The notes under the pieces are model-generated. The model did no database searches. It was not told the origin of the DNA and was given only the letters and a program-made list of their open reading frames with translations. A program made the translations under genes and the position numbers. A DNA stretch of 64,000 bases from Bathynomus jamesi (Eukaryota > Arthropoda > Malacostraca > Isopoda > Cirolanidae), in the NCBI GenBank assembly GCA_023014485.1, contig JAJOZX010012057.1, positions 45,006-109,005 on the forward strand, given 5' to 3'. Position 1 is the stretch's first letter. The number at the start of each line of letters is the position of its first letter. This document shows, piece after piece, positions 23,778 through 33,958 of this stretch.

Positions 23778-23817
23778 GTGTTCCTGAGGATGTCATTAGA
23801 CGAAAGCGCTTGAGCAC
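23778..23817 (+). ncRNA. Hammerhead ribozyme motif, Penelope copy 2
   Basis: Order of elements: stem I strand GTGTTC (23778-23783), CTGAGGA (CUGANGA core, 23784-23790), a very short stem II GTC-ATTA-GAC, GAAA (23802-23805), stem III GCGC (self-complementary), TT, and stem I strand GAGCAC (23812-23817). All conserved core bases are present. The minimal palindromic stem III is the type found in Penelope-like elements and suggests activity as a dimer. Predicted cleavage is 3' of 23811. Confidence 0.8.
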
Positions 23818-24079
23818 CTTTTTGTGTTTCCTTTCCTTCGTGGTTTTATTCATCATAAATATTTTTCACGTGTTTACTTTCGTGAAATAATTTTCATACA
23901 TATATATATATATATTCAATTTTATGTTTTTATGGGTGAACTGATTATTATTTTTTAATTTTCAGGACAATTCCGAGTGATGTTTTGTATGGTTAGGCTA
24001 TTTAAATTTTTTATTTATTTATTCTGAAATTAGATTTTATTGTGTTAAGGAGTGTTTTAACATTTTATTTTAGACGGTT

Positions 24080-24735
24080 CGAATTCAACGTTAAACTGTA
24101 GGTCTAAGGTGAAGTAACACGCTTGACCTTCGCCGGGATGAACAATCAGGTGGGATGCGAAACAAAGATTGCCGATAAAGTAGAACTTTTTTAATGCATG
24201 AAGGACGGGCTAGGGGCAATGTTGTACTAAGTTTTAGGCGATGTTGCATAGTTTTTATATGAAGTTTAACACTGATAAAATTCAAATGTTACGGTACGGA
24301 AAAGGGGAGGATCTAAAATTCCATGGAATAGAAAAAAGATCCACGATGATCCAAATGTACCTGAGAGGTGGAGAGTAAAAGAAGTCAACTCACTACTTCA
24401 CCAGGCCAACTAGATCTATTGTTTCAGTATCGCCCATTAAACTGTATGTCTACGACGGAGTGAAAAGCTTGACCTTCGACGGAGTGAGCAATTCTGTAGT
24501 AAATGATAAATATTATTTTTACAAGGTGATTCAGTTATTCTCGGTAAACCGTCTTATTCCGCTCCCGAGTGATATTTTATGGTTAGGCTGTTTAAATTTT
24601 TTTTTATTCTGAAATTAGATTTTATTGTTAAGGACTGTTTTAACATTTTATTTTAGACGTGGTTCGGATTCAACGTTAAACTGTGGGTCTAAGGTGGAGT
24701 GTTAGGCTTGACCTTCGTTAGAATGATCAATTTGT
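24080..24735. repeat. SINE body copies, right arm
   Basis: Mirror of 8690-9360, with three partial SINE bodies (GTAGGTCTAAGGTG, TTGACCTTCG) in the opposite orientation. Confidence 0.65.
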
Positions 24736-24859
24736 ATAGGTTCGGGCTTGTATATTATTATTTTTTTTATTATATATACTCGCTCGTAGTTCTTATGCTA
24801 TTATTTTTTATTGCGTATATTCCTTCGCTTGTATAGGAATGTATATTTGTTTTCAATAT

Positions 24860-25790
24860 ATTTCGTGAAATTGGATCCAATAATTTGCCTAAATAAGCAG
24901 AGTGATGTGATGGCGTTTTATTTAATCCTTTTGGATGTATATATAAAGGTTATTATTATTATTATTTAATTGTACCAAATGGCTGGTTAGGCCTTCTAAG
25001 TCAACTGCGGGTTATGCCAACTGGCGGTTTAAGCTAGCTGACGGGGACAAACGCGCACAAATGCTCGTACACCTCCGACTAGGATTATGCCAGTCCAATA
25101 ATTCCTCTAAATAAACAGTGATGTGGTGGTGGTTTATTTAATTCTTTTGGTTGTATATATAAACGTTATTATTTTTTAATTATACCAATGGCTGGTTAGG
25201 CCTTCTAAGTCAACTGGCGGGTTAAGCCAGCTGACGGATTATGCCAATCCAATAATTCGTCTAATAAACAGTGATGTGGTGGTTTTTTATTTAATTCTTT
25301 TGGTTGTATATATAAACATTATTATTATTATTATTTAATTACACCAAATGGCTGGTTAGACCTTCTAAGCCAACTGGCGGGTTAGGTCAGAATATATGCC
25401 TTACTTAAATAAATGGCGCAAACTGGCAACTCAGCCAGATACGCCAACTGTCGGAGAGCCTGAACGTATGCTTTAATTAAATAAATAACGCAAACTGGCA
25501 ACTCAGCCTTCTAAACTAACTGGCGGATTAAGCCAGAATACATGCTTTAATTAAATAAATAGCGCAATCTGGCAACTCGTCTGAAGTCTTAATATCCGCT
25601 TGGCTCCTGCCAGGCGAACACCTCTCCTCTTCCTTTCTCTACTTCTCTCTCTCTCTCTCTTGGGGGATAACTCCACCACCAAGTTGCATAACCCTTTGTT
25701 GCATAACTTGCAACATCTTCCCAATTGTTGCATAACGTGCAACATTCCCCCCTTGTTGCATAACTTGCAGCATTTCCTTTGCAACAATGA
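24860..25790 (-). repeat. Subterminal and terminal repeats, right arm
   Basis: Mirror of the ~160-bp units, the ~75-bp units and the TTATGCAAC short tandem repeats of the left arm. (CT)n interrupts at about 25643-25660. Confidence 0.75.
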
Positions 25791-25831
25791 TCGACATTTG
25801 CAGTTGCATTGCGCCTCATAACTACTATCCT

Positions 25832-25849
25832 CGATTCTTGGTCATCCTC
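25832..25849 (+). repeat. Candidate target-site duplication, right copy
   Basis: Exact repeat of 6824-6841. LINE-A reading resumes immediately afterwards. The six bases ATCCTC just before it (25827-25832) also occur at the end of the duplicated block, so the exact end of the insertion is uncertain by several bases. Confidence 0.7.
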
Positions 25850-26218
25850 CTCAGGGTTTCGATGAAGCCTTTGCTATTGCGCTAGACATCAAACGCTTTT
25901 GATAGTCTGACACAAGTCTTTAATTTCCAAACTACCCTCCTTCGGTTTCTATTCTTCTATCTGTGCTTTTATCTCAGATTTCCTTTTTGGCTGATCTATT
26001 GCTGCGGTTCTAGATGACCACTGTTCTTCTCCTGAAGCTTTTCACAGTGGTGTTCTTCAGGGTTCTGTTCTGTTACCCACTCTTTTCCTTTTCTTTATCA
26101 ATGATCTATTAAGTCGCACTTCCTGTCCTATGCAATCCTATGCCGGTGATTCCACTCTTCACTTTTTCACCCGCTTCACAAAGTGTCCTTCTCAACAGTC
26201 ACTCCTTAATTGCGTAGG
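25850..26218 (+). pseudogene. LINE-A 3' half, reverse-transcriptase core
   Basis: Continues the element interrupted at 6841. Reads DEAFAIALDI (motif A region), SGVLQGSVL (motif B, about 26050), LFFINDLLS, and YAGDST (YADD box, with G in place of the first D, about 26140). It is then interrupted by a hAT at 26227. Frameshifts and the altered catalytic box show it is dead. Confidence 0.8.
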
Positions 26219-26226
26219 ATGGCTAT

Positions 26227-27283
26227 TAGGGCTGGGCATTTCCCGCTTTTCTTAATTCCAGGAAACGATTAAAAAAACTTGAAATCGTGGGATCCCGGGA
26301 AATTCTCGAGATTAAAAAAATTAAATAAGATTGAAGTACTGGAATAAATTAAATAATTAAACAGAAAATTTCCTTTTATTGAACAAAAACATGCTTTGAT
26401 AAAAACTTTCTAGAGACTAATAAAATTGAAATTATTGATTTATTTGGATTGTTACTTAAAATAATGCTTTAAAAAAAACATATGATTAATACTATTATCA
26501 CTTAAAGATGTTCGGAGTTTTGTGATGAATAATTCTACAGCAGAAAATGCTCTTTCTCACTCTATTGAAGTTGGAGGAATTGTCGCCAGAGCATTAAATT
26601 TTCTGTTCTATTACCAGTGGCTTCATAAACATTCATTTCTTTTATGATGTTCTTTATGTCGTATCTCAGGCGCAAATCTTGTTGCTCTGTGGTTCCCATT
26701 TCTTTCTGCACAATTGAATCTAATTTTTCTTCCAAGGACCTTTGATTTGAAGATGAATTAGAGGAAAAGACTTCGAGTTCTAGTGGTGTATCAAAAAACT
26801 GTTGGGGTTCATTTACATCAGTACCTTCTGCCACTACGTCCGTCTCACTTTTTCTGAAAAGCCTGGCAAACAACTCTTTGGCAGTTGTTTGCAATGTTGA
26901 TTTAGAAGGCAGTGAAAAATTAGGACAAGTTGAATTAAATGCTATTATAGGATTGTTTAAATATTTATATAATCCTATGAGCTTCTTATTACGTCTCTTG
27001 AAGTCTTTTTCTACCGATTGTTAATTTTCAGTTTCACTTTTCAGCAGGAAGAAAATATTATTTCACCCCATAATCAAGCGAAAACGGTTTTCAGAGTTTA
27101 GAAAACAGGTGAACGAAAACTTCAGTTGTGAAAAGCCTTTGCATGAAATAAATATACCTCATAATAAAACTGTTTAAAATTTTCCCCTGAAAATAGAATA
27201 CCGGGAAATCCCGGGATCGATGACAGTTTTCCCGGGAAATGAGGTGTCTACTTTACTTCCGGGATCCCGGATGCCCAGCCCTA
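26227..27283 (-). mobile_element. hAT transposon inside LINE-A
   Basis: 1057 bp starting TAGGGCTGGGCATTTCCCG and ending with the complement (CGGATGCCCAGCCCTA). Flanked by 8-bp target duplications ATGGCTAT (26219-26226) and ATGGTTAT (27284-27291), one mismatch. Both the 8-bp duplication and this TIR style are diagnostic of hAT. Only the 3' part of a transposase gene remains. Confidence 0.9.
26470..26894 (-). pseudogene. hAT transposase C-terminal remnant
   Basis: Minus strand: SLEEKLDSIVQKEMG, then LWRQF, then after a one-base shift PPTSIE, stop, ERAFSAVELFITKLRTSLS, then a hydrophobic tail. The ERAFS-AVE-----LR--LS pattern is the hAT dimerisation domain. The catalytic core and zinc finger are missing. 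Confidence 0.8.
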
Positions 27284-27291
27284 ATGGTTAT

Positions 27292-28060
27292 TGTACAGTA
27301 CACCTGACTTCTGATCTTTCTACTATCTCTGATTAGAGCAGGGAAAACCTTGTTGCTTTCAATGCCTCAAAAACTTGGTTCCTCTATCTGTCTACTCGTC
27401 ACTCTCTTCCACACGACTATCCCCTTACTTTCAACAATACACAACTCAATCCTTTCTCTTCTCTTAACATTGTTTACGTTCCTTTTCTCGCAGTCTCCCT
27501 TGCAAAGATCACGTATACTCTTTCCAAAACAGCTTCTAAGAGGTTGTGTGTGTTGTACCTCCTCCGCAGGTTCTTCACCCCTACTAATTTGCTGTCTCTG
27601 TACAAGGGTCTTGTTTGTCCGCCCCCGTGTGCATTACGCTTCTCAAGTGCATGGTGGGTCAACCCACAAAGCCCTACTTGATCAGGTAAAGTAGAACCAA
27701 AGGCTTTTGGTTTCATAATTTCCCGCATCTTACCGACTGTCTTTAATCCCTCTCTCTTCGCCGCAATGTTTTCTCTCTCTCTCTCTCTCTTTACTATCGT
27801 TATTATAACGGACATTTCTTCTGAACACACTAACTGCATGCCGCCTCCTTTAAGAAGAGCACGCAGTACCAGACATTCTCATTCCTTTTCTGTCCAACTT
27901 TCTAATGCGAGGGTTGACCGGTATTTTCTATCTTTTATATACTCAACCAGTCAACTCTGGAAGAACCTTCCTCAATCCATCTTTGACCCCTATCTATGAT
28001 CTCCAATCTTTCAAACGCATGATTTTGTCTTTTATTGTTTTTTTCCTGTATGGGTGGGGA
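27292..28060 (+). pseudogene. LINE-A 3' end
   Basis: Resumes LINE-A after the hAT. Shows FLHLSTRH-like sequence, ITYTLSKTASKRLCVLYLLR, RARSTRHSHSFSVQLSNARV and SQLWKNLPQS, typical of the C-terminal end of this retrotransposon ORF. The same 3' end recurs at 32010-32630 (minus), 48878-49590 (plus) and its mirror at 54300-55010. Confidence 0.8.
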
Positions 28061-28336
28061 GTTTGGGCATTTCCCTTTGCCCTATCCTTCCTGCATAAAA
28101 AAAAGATAACCCCATTGCGCAATGAAGTATATTAAATTTGCTCGCAAATAACAGTTCTGTGCTATGTATGCATGGGAAAGCACTAGTAGTACCATTTTTG
28201 CGTACATTATATTTCTTTCACATCGAATGTACGTCGTATACATATATAGAAATAGATCAGTAAATTGTATTGCTATAATAATAATAATAATAATTAGTAT
28301 AAATATGAATCCCGCTAATGTCAGCATTATGTAGCC
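28061..28336. other. Unassigned sequence
   Basis: Contains a short (ATA)n run at about 28279-28293 and no recognised feature. Confidence 0.4.
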
Positions 28337-28626
28337 GAGAGGTCTGCACGGGTACGGGTAGGTCCGTAACCCCGTAGCCCGCCCGGCCCCGCCCATGAGC
28401 CGGGTATGGGCGGACTTGTTGAAAGTATGGCGGACAAGGGTAGGTTATAGGATACCCATATTGTTTATGGCTACGGGCCTGGGCGGGTACTGACTTCGAC
28501 TTTTTTTAAATGTGTAGTGAATGGTAATTTTTTTTTTAATATTTGTAATTAAAAAAAATATACTGCTAACATTAATTTTATAGTTGCTGCTTTTTATAAT
28601 ACTCGATTTAGATAGTCACACACCTA

Positions 28627-28815
28627 TAATACTATGATGCAAACCCACAAGGAAAAAGAAAACGATTCCAAGGCCTTTCATGTATTCAGAGCTGCACCTC
28701 GTCAGGGGATTCCCTGACGAGGTGTAGCTCTGAATACACGAAAGGCCTTGGAATCGTTTTTCTTTTTCCTTGTGGGTTTGCATCATTCATTCATTTCACG
28801 TGTTTAATTGTGAAT
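28627..28815. mobile_element. Penelope-like terminal fold-back
   Basis: Inverted repeat: GATGCAAACCCACAAGGAAA up to about 28707 is mirrored from 28708 to about 28790. It is followed by a CATTTCACGTGTTTA tail like the Penelope end at 23860. It carries a hammerhead motif but no coding sequence. Confidence 0.7.
28708..28755 (+). ncRNA. Hammerhead ribozyme motif, second Penelope family
   Basis: Stem I GATTCC (28708-28713) pairs with GGAATC (28750-28755). Core CTGACGA at 28714-28720 and GAAA at 28740-28743. Stem II GTGTA/TACAC encloses GCTCTGAA. Stem III is the palindrome GGCC, then TT as the cleavage site. Sequence and stem II length differ from the motif at 23778, so it belongs to a different Penelope lineage. 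The opposite-strand half lacks a matching stem I. Confidence 0.8.
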
Positions 28816-29270
28816 TTCATCCCCTATAATACTATAGATTGCATAATGTTATAAATAGGAGACACAGTGGTGTCAAATGCAGTATTGGATGAGTCAGCTA
28901 TATATATATATGATAATTTAACTCTAACTTTCTTACTTATATAATTAAAAATAATAACAACACTGATAATAAAATTTCTTAAAAAAAAAAATTAGTGCCA
29001 AGAAAAAGTTTAGAAGCATCTTAAGGTCACAAATCCTTATAGAGTTTATAAACTTAAAACTGGTAATTTCCATAAAGATTATATGAATATTGATTAAAAC
29101 TGCAAACACTACTCTACGATAAACTACAATATAACTTCTGTATACTATAAATTATACTGGCGATCTATGAGTATCGCGAATCAATTTATTATATGTACAT
29201 CCAATAATATTACACTAAAATGGGTACGGGCCGGGCCGGGTCTAAAAAAGTAGGCCCGTACGGACCTCTA

Positions 29271-30081
29271 ATGTAACCTACTTTATCGAAGCTGTTTTTG
29301 TTAGCAATTTTGCTGGGCCAGACGTGCAACCTGGTTAGTGCAGGTTTGCAATTTTCACTCGCTAGTCATTTATCGGTAGAAGACGCGCAAAATGTGGATG
29401 TCGTGATTTTGACTTTGAAAGGATAATCGATTATTTCAAGATTTGACACGTTCAGATGATGCAACTGTGACATTTCATGCTGCAGTGTTGTTGGCTTATC
29501 TTCGAACAATTAATGAATGCAGTGCGTTTTGAGTTCATTATCAGAAGTGGCGGTTATCTTGCGTTTGTTTATCACACTACCTGACTAATGGCACGACATC
29601 TTGTATATAGCTCAGTATTTCACCCATCGGGGCGCGAAATTTCGTGAAAATGACAAAAGTAATTGAAAATTCTGAAGAAATTTTCATATTTCCACTAACA
29701 AGTAAAACATTCGTAATTTAATACGTCAAAAAGGAAACTGTATCGGCTCAGTTTGTATCTACTTGGTGTTGTTTGGGGTAGGTGGGGTGGGGGAAGACTG
29801 AATTTTGAATAGTGGGAGACTAAAGTCTTAGGGGTGCTGCGAAGGAACAGATGGCATTGGGGTGCCTTGAGCCAGAAAAAGTTGGAAACCACTAATTTAG
29901 TTGATGCTTCTGCAAGCAAACGCACCATAACGGTATAAAAGTGTTCCTCAAACATCATAACATTAATCTCGCTAATAAGAGCCATGAGGTGAAAATACTC
30001 TATTATACAGACAGTGTTATCTGTATCAGGTTTTACCCCTTCGTCCCTGCCTGGCCTCCTGCAGGGGTTGGTTACGCTGGG

Positions 30082-30129
<48 letters not shown>
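29271..30129. other. Unassigned stretch with (TA)n
   Basis: No supported gene. (TA)n at about 30084-30126. The segment GTTTTACCCCTTCGTCCCTG at about 30030 looks like the end of an unidentified repeat. Confidence 0.4.
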
Positions 30130-30132
<3 letters not shown>

Positions 30133-30313
30133 TCTTTAACTGCAAACAACACACAGTATAATTAATGTGAAGAACGACGCTTGTGTAGAAGAGTGTTCCG
30201 CATAAGATGAGGAGGGAGAACTAACAAATGAAAAATGAGGTACCACCCGGGAATCGAACCCGGGATCATCCGATCGCCGGTCAGATATGCTATCCACTAC
30301 ACCATGGACCTCG
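30130..30313 (-). repeat. tRNA-headed SINE
   Basis: The minus strand starts with a nearly complete tRNA-like fold at about 30313-30237: A box TGGTGTAGTGGATAGC, five-pair anticodon stem TCTGA/TCGGA with loop CCGGCGA (nominal anticodon GGC), and B box/T-loop GGTTCGATTCC with stem CCGGG/CCCGG. The acceptor stem has mismatches and position 33 is C, so this is not a working tRNA. The tail ends in GAACACTCTTCTACACAAGC and TTTGCAGTTAA, and recurs at 30400, 45385 and 58340. Confidence 0.75.
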
Positions 30314-30399
30314 ATCAAGCAGAAGTCGTAATTCTCCTACATACGAGCAGAAACCAATGCCCTGAGGGGGCACCTTCGCATGCCGTACATATATACATT

Positions 30400-30515
30400 T
30401 TAACTGCAAACAACACACAATATAATTAATGTAAAAAACGACGCTTGTGTAGAAGAGCGTTCCTCCTCATCTTGTGCGGAACGCTCTTCTACACAAGCGT
30501 CGTTCTTTACATATA
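30400..30515. repeat. SINE tail fold-back
   Basis: The tail of the neighbouring SINE (AACTGCAAACAACACACA, AACGACGCTTGTGTAGAAGA) followed directly by its own inverted copy (TCTTCTACACAAGCGTCGTT), with a few bases between. Confidence 0.8.
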
Positions 30516-30529
30516 TATATATATATATT

Positions 30530-31096
30530 ATATATAGCTGAACTAGCAGGTCCTTCGCCCTGAAGCATTTCTTTAGCAACACAACACACTTCGAGTTTTT
30601 CGTCGGCGACATCTACAAACAAGCATTTTTTCGCGCGCTTTTTTCTCCACACTTCGGGAGAAGATGACGTCACAACATACCCTCGAGGCATCCCGCTCAA
30701 CTTGCTAACTTCAGCGACATATAGCTTCCATTATGTAACGACCATATTTGGTCTCGTGTCATTCATTAACTTAATTAACAATAAACTCGGTTGCGTAGTC
30801 TTTTGTATTTCATCAAAAAGTTGCCTCACGATATAATAAATTAATCATTCAGTTCAATCTCGTTTATTCTCTACATTTGCATTCGCTCCATTGTAACTGT
30901 TATTTGTAATATTTATCATTTGTTTGTTTGTTTGTTTGTTTGTTTAATTAAGGAAAAATCAACGACGCTTATCAATCATCATTTATTTATGACATTGTTC
31001 TGGTTGAAAGATCAGATAGTGACTCAGTCAAGCAAACAATTCTCTAATTAACCCGATTACATTTATTATAGGCCGTACCGTCAATTAGCCAATATA
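30530..31096. other. Unassigned stretch with (TTTG)n
   Basis: No ORF of note. A (TTTG) run lies at about 30918-30943. A TGTAACGACC start near 30735 recalls an LTR but no partner or tract supports that. Confidence 0.4.
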
Positions 31097-32000
31097 CAGG
31101 GTGTCTCAAAAAAATGTATACACACTTTAACAGCTGATAGCTCAATTGATGTTTCTTTCTTTCCAAGTTAAACCCATTAGAATTAATAATGACAGTCAGA
31201 CTAAGCTTTGAACAAAGGAAATTCATTCTAAAATGCTACTGGAAGTGTGAAAACGTAGTTGAAGTGCAAAGACAGTTTAGGAGGGAGTTTCAAACAGATC
31301 CACCAACGCGACTTACCATCACTCGAATTAGAGATAAGTTGAAGCCGATGGAACTGTTCAGAATGTCCACAAGAAGCGTTCCGGAAGACCACGGACATCG
31401 ACAAGCCCACAAAGCAAGAAAGAGTACTGGAAACGTATCACCAAAGTCCAAGAAAATCTGTGCGGCAAGCGAGTCGTGAGGTAGGAATTTCAGAATCGTC
31501 TGTCCAACGCATTTTGAAGCGCTGTCAATGGAAAAGTTACATTCCAAGATTAGTCCATGCTATTAATGAAGATGATCCGGACCAAAGAGTGGAGTATTGC
31601 GAGTGGTACTTGGCACGATGTGGATGTGGATTGGACGAAGGGGTTTCGTAGAATACCCTCCGCGTTCACCAGACCTCACACCACTAGACTTTTTTTTATG
31701 GGGATACTTAAAAGGCAAAGTCTACGCTATAAAACCTGCAACAGTCGCTGAATTGAGAGCAGCCATTGAACGAGAATGCACACAAATACCAAACGAAATG
31801 TTTCGTGATGTTTGCGATTCCATTGCTTCGCGTTATCAGCAGTGCCTGGACCAGAACGGACGTCAGTTTGAAAACAGGCGTTGACAAAACAATTAAATAA
31901 TGTCGGTAGATTCTATTACATTTTGAAAATGAAATGTATTTTAATAAACACTGCCTTTATAATTATTTAAAGTGTGTATACATTTTTTTGGGACGCCCTG
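31097..32000 (+). mobile_element. Deleted mariner element, copy A
   Basis: 904 bp from CAGGGTGTCTCAAAAAAATG to its complement, with TA duplications. The transposase starts at 31189 ([18 protein letters not shown]) with HTH motifs VQRQFRREF and [20 protein letters not shown]. It runs to [10 protein letters not shown], then jumps to [20 protein letters not shown] and ends FENRR at 31884. The whole catalytic middle between these blocks is missing, leaving only the last aspartate (PLDFF). Copies at 39310 and 63700 share the same deletion. Confidence 0.9.
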
Positions 32001-32009
32001 TATATATAA

Positions 32010-32630
32010 TGCAAGAAGGAGGGGCCAAGGGCGAACGCCTGCAGAAACGCTCCCTCTAACCCCCAGTAGAAGGTGAAGAAGAGAGCCGAAATCAAGGTCC
32101 AAAATTTTCGAAACGGCTGAACACACTTCATTTGAAAGATTGGAGGTCATAGACGGGGGAAAAGATGGATTGAGGAAGGTTGTTCCAGAGTTGACCGTTT
32201 AAGTAGATGAATGATGAGAGTACCAATTAATCCTTGCGTTAGAGAGTTGGACAGAAGGAATGAGAATGTGTTGAAAGTCCGGTTACTGCATGCTCTCCTT
32301 ACAGGAAGAGGCAAGCAGAGAGTTCAGAAGATCAATGTTCATTATAATAGCGATAGTGAAATAGTGGAGAGAGAGAGAGAGAGAGTGGGCAACATTGTGG
32401 CGAAGAGAGAGAGAGAGAGAGAGAGGAGAGAGGGGGGGGGGAACTGATGAGACGAAAAGCTTTTGATTCTATCCAGTCAAGTAGAGCTGCGTGGGTTGAG
32501 CTACCCAACACGTGAGAAGCGTAATTCAGGGGCGGACAAAACCCCTGTACAGAGAGCAACTGAGTGGGGGTGAAGAAATTGCGGAGCCGGTACAGCACAC
32601 CTTACCTCTTAGCACATCTAACCTCGTATA
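32010..32630 (-). pseudogene. LINE-A 3' end, minus orientation
   Basis: Inverted copy of the 3' end seen at 27700-28060, including the CT/GA-rich low-complexity block (32369-32440). Truncated fragment next to the deleted mariner. Confidence 0.75.
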
Positions 32631-32679
32631 TAATGAAACGTTTAATGCACCAATCTAAAAATAACTTTGAATATATTAT

Positions 32680-33105
32680 ATGAGGGGTCGCGCGTCTTAA
32701 GATACCTAAGCGCCCTCACAGGCGAAAACGTGTTTTTGATAGATATCGCTATTTTCACCCTTCCTCTATCGCGTGGTTTGGGTTATAATGACCTTACAAC
32801 ACTAGAAGTATGGTTGAAAATCTTATGAAACGAACTACTTTTTTCACCTCTATCGCCAGCCAAAAGTTCACCCAAAGTTCGGCATAATAAGAAAATTTAA
32901 AAAAATATACATAAAATATGAAAATCTATTCCGAAAACTCAACATCTTCATTAGCATACTTAGAACTCTAATTTAGCCAAATATGAACGTTCTAGCTAAG
33001 TTAATAACAGAGATACTATTGTGAGAATATTGCTGAACTTTGGAGGTGATTTCTGGCGAATTTTAATTTTGGCGCTTAGGTACCGTAAGACGCGGGACCC
33101 CTCAT
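32680..33105. mobile_element. MITE with ATGAGGGGTC ends
   Basis: 426 bp bounded by ATGAGGGGTCGCGCGTCTTA and the complement (AAGACGCGGGACCCCTCAT). The inner TIR extends through CTAAGCGCC/GGCGCTTAG. No coding sequence; the superfamily is unknown. Confidence 0.75.
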
Positions 33106-33958
33106 GTTTTCAAGCAATCTTTAAGACATTCGTAATTACAGTGTAAGTGTAATTCAGATGAGTTAAACTAAACATCTTTCCACGTAAAGCATCATTCTGC
33201 CCATATATCCATTTCAGGGTACGAGCGGCTCGCAGCAGCACTGCCAAGCAAACAGGGCCGGGGGTGGGTTGTTCAGTGTACTGATGAAGCCTCTGTACTG
33301 GGTTCACTGACCATTAAAAGCAACAGTGCTCCGTGTTATTCCAGTTCAAAACATCCAAATCCAAATCCATATCCATTTTCGCGCAATGTATTTCGGGTAC
33401 ATTATTTCAGGCACAATTATTATCGGTCCACGCGCGTTATTATTCAGGAGCAAGATGTACCATAAGTTCGCGTTTCCTTCCTAAGGAAACGCAAATCATC
33501 TTGTATCAATCAGTTACATTCATACATCATCAGGCTTGCTCCGCACAAAGTGAACCAAAAATCACAAGTATTTGCAATAACAAACCTTCCGTCTACAGAC
33601 ATGTATTTTTAATAATTATACTTATTTTGTTTACTTTATCGTTATCAGAGTTCACTCGTTTTCTCCGCAGTTTCGGGAAAAGTACGCCTAGAAACCTGAA
33701 ATTTTCAAAAAGCGTAAGAAAATACTAATTGGTAATATTGCTTTCCTTTTAATATTTTATGTCTATTTGGTGACAGTAATAGTAAAAAAATTACTGATAA
33801 ATGTTTCTTTCTATGATTTTTAGAAATTTGGTTTCGAGGCAAACTTTTGTCTCCAGACTGCATACAAGTTCTATTTCTATTCATCGTTTTTCCTTTTTTC
33901 TTGTCGCGTTCGTGTTGTTAATCGTTTTATATATGTATATGTTACAGGGAATCTGTGT
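33106..33958. other. Stretch with a repeat shared with 37.8 kb
   Basis: About 33200-33345 and 37800-37945 are diverged direct repeats (TTTCAGGGTACGAGC, CAAGCAAA, AAAGCAACAGTGCTC). An ORF of 131 codons at 33333 resembles nothing I know and is probably chance. Confidence 0.5.

Larger units (their letters stand above)
21105..23880. mobile_element. Head-to-head Penelope-like element pair
   Basis: Two 5'-truncated copies face away from one junction at about 22337: copy 1 on minus (22337 to about 21105) and copy 2 on plus (22338 to about 23880). Each ends with the same terminal sequence (AATAAAACCACGAAGG and complement) and a hammerhead-like motif. Truncated, inverted neighbouring copies are typical of Penelope elements. 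The unit interrupts only the right arm of the palindrome. Confidence 0.85.
6842..25831. mobile_element. ~19 kb palindromic insertion inside LINE-A
   Basis: The left terminus (AGTAGTATGG) and right terminus (CATAACTACT on the plus strand) are inverted, and the sequence inward from each matches the other's complement for ~8 kb. Paired blocks: 6880-7080 with 25600-25790; 7340-8620 with 24860-25380; 8640-9540 with 23900-24820; 9540-9885 with 20375-20715; 10613-11290 with 18780-19460; 12880-14045 with 17340-18720; and an inner hairpin at 14135-15208. Sampled blocks look about 95-96% identical. Insertions unique to one arm (Tc1 left; Penelope, MITEs and hAT/mariner right) shift the geometry. The arms enclose no single coding gene that would explain mobility. 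Flanking 18-bp direct repeats suggest one insertion event, by a route I cannot name. Confidence 0.7.
28337..29270. mobile_element. Non-autonomous hAT-type element
   Basis: 934 bp with GC-rich inverted ends (GAGAGGTCTGCACGGGTACG against GTACGGACCTCTA) and 8-bp flanking repeats ATGTAGCC (28329-28336) and ATGTAACC (29271-29278). No transposase is visible. A Penelope-derived fold-back lies inside, so this is a composite. Confidence 0.8.

Noticed and set aside
28655..28713. Second hammerhead on the minus strand of the 28.6 kb fold-back
   Set aside because: Core bases are present, but the strand 5' of CTGACGA does not pair with the 3' GGAATC, so stem I fails.
30237..30313. Functional tRNA-Ala-like gene on the minus strand
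   Set aside because: C at position 33, mismatched acceptor stem and a SINE tail directly attached.
30735..31080. Solo LTR beginning TGTAACGACC
   Set aside because: No matching end, no flanking duplication and no primer-binding site or internal region nearby.
33333..33728. 131-codon ORF as a host gene
   Set aside because: No recognisable domain. It overlaps a diverged repeat shared with 37.8 kb and has no splice or promoter support.
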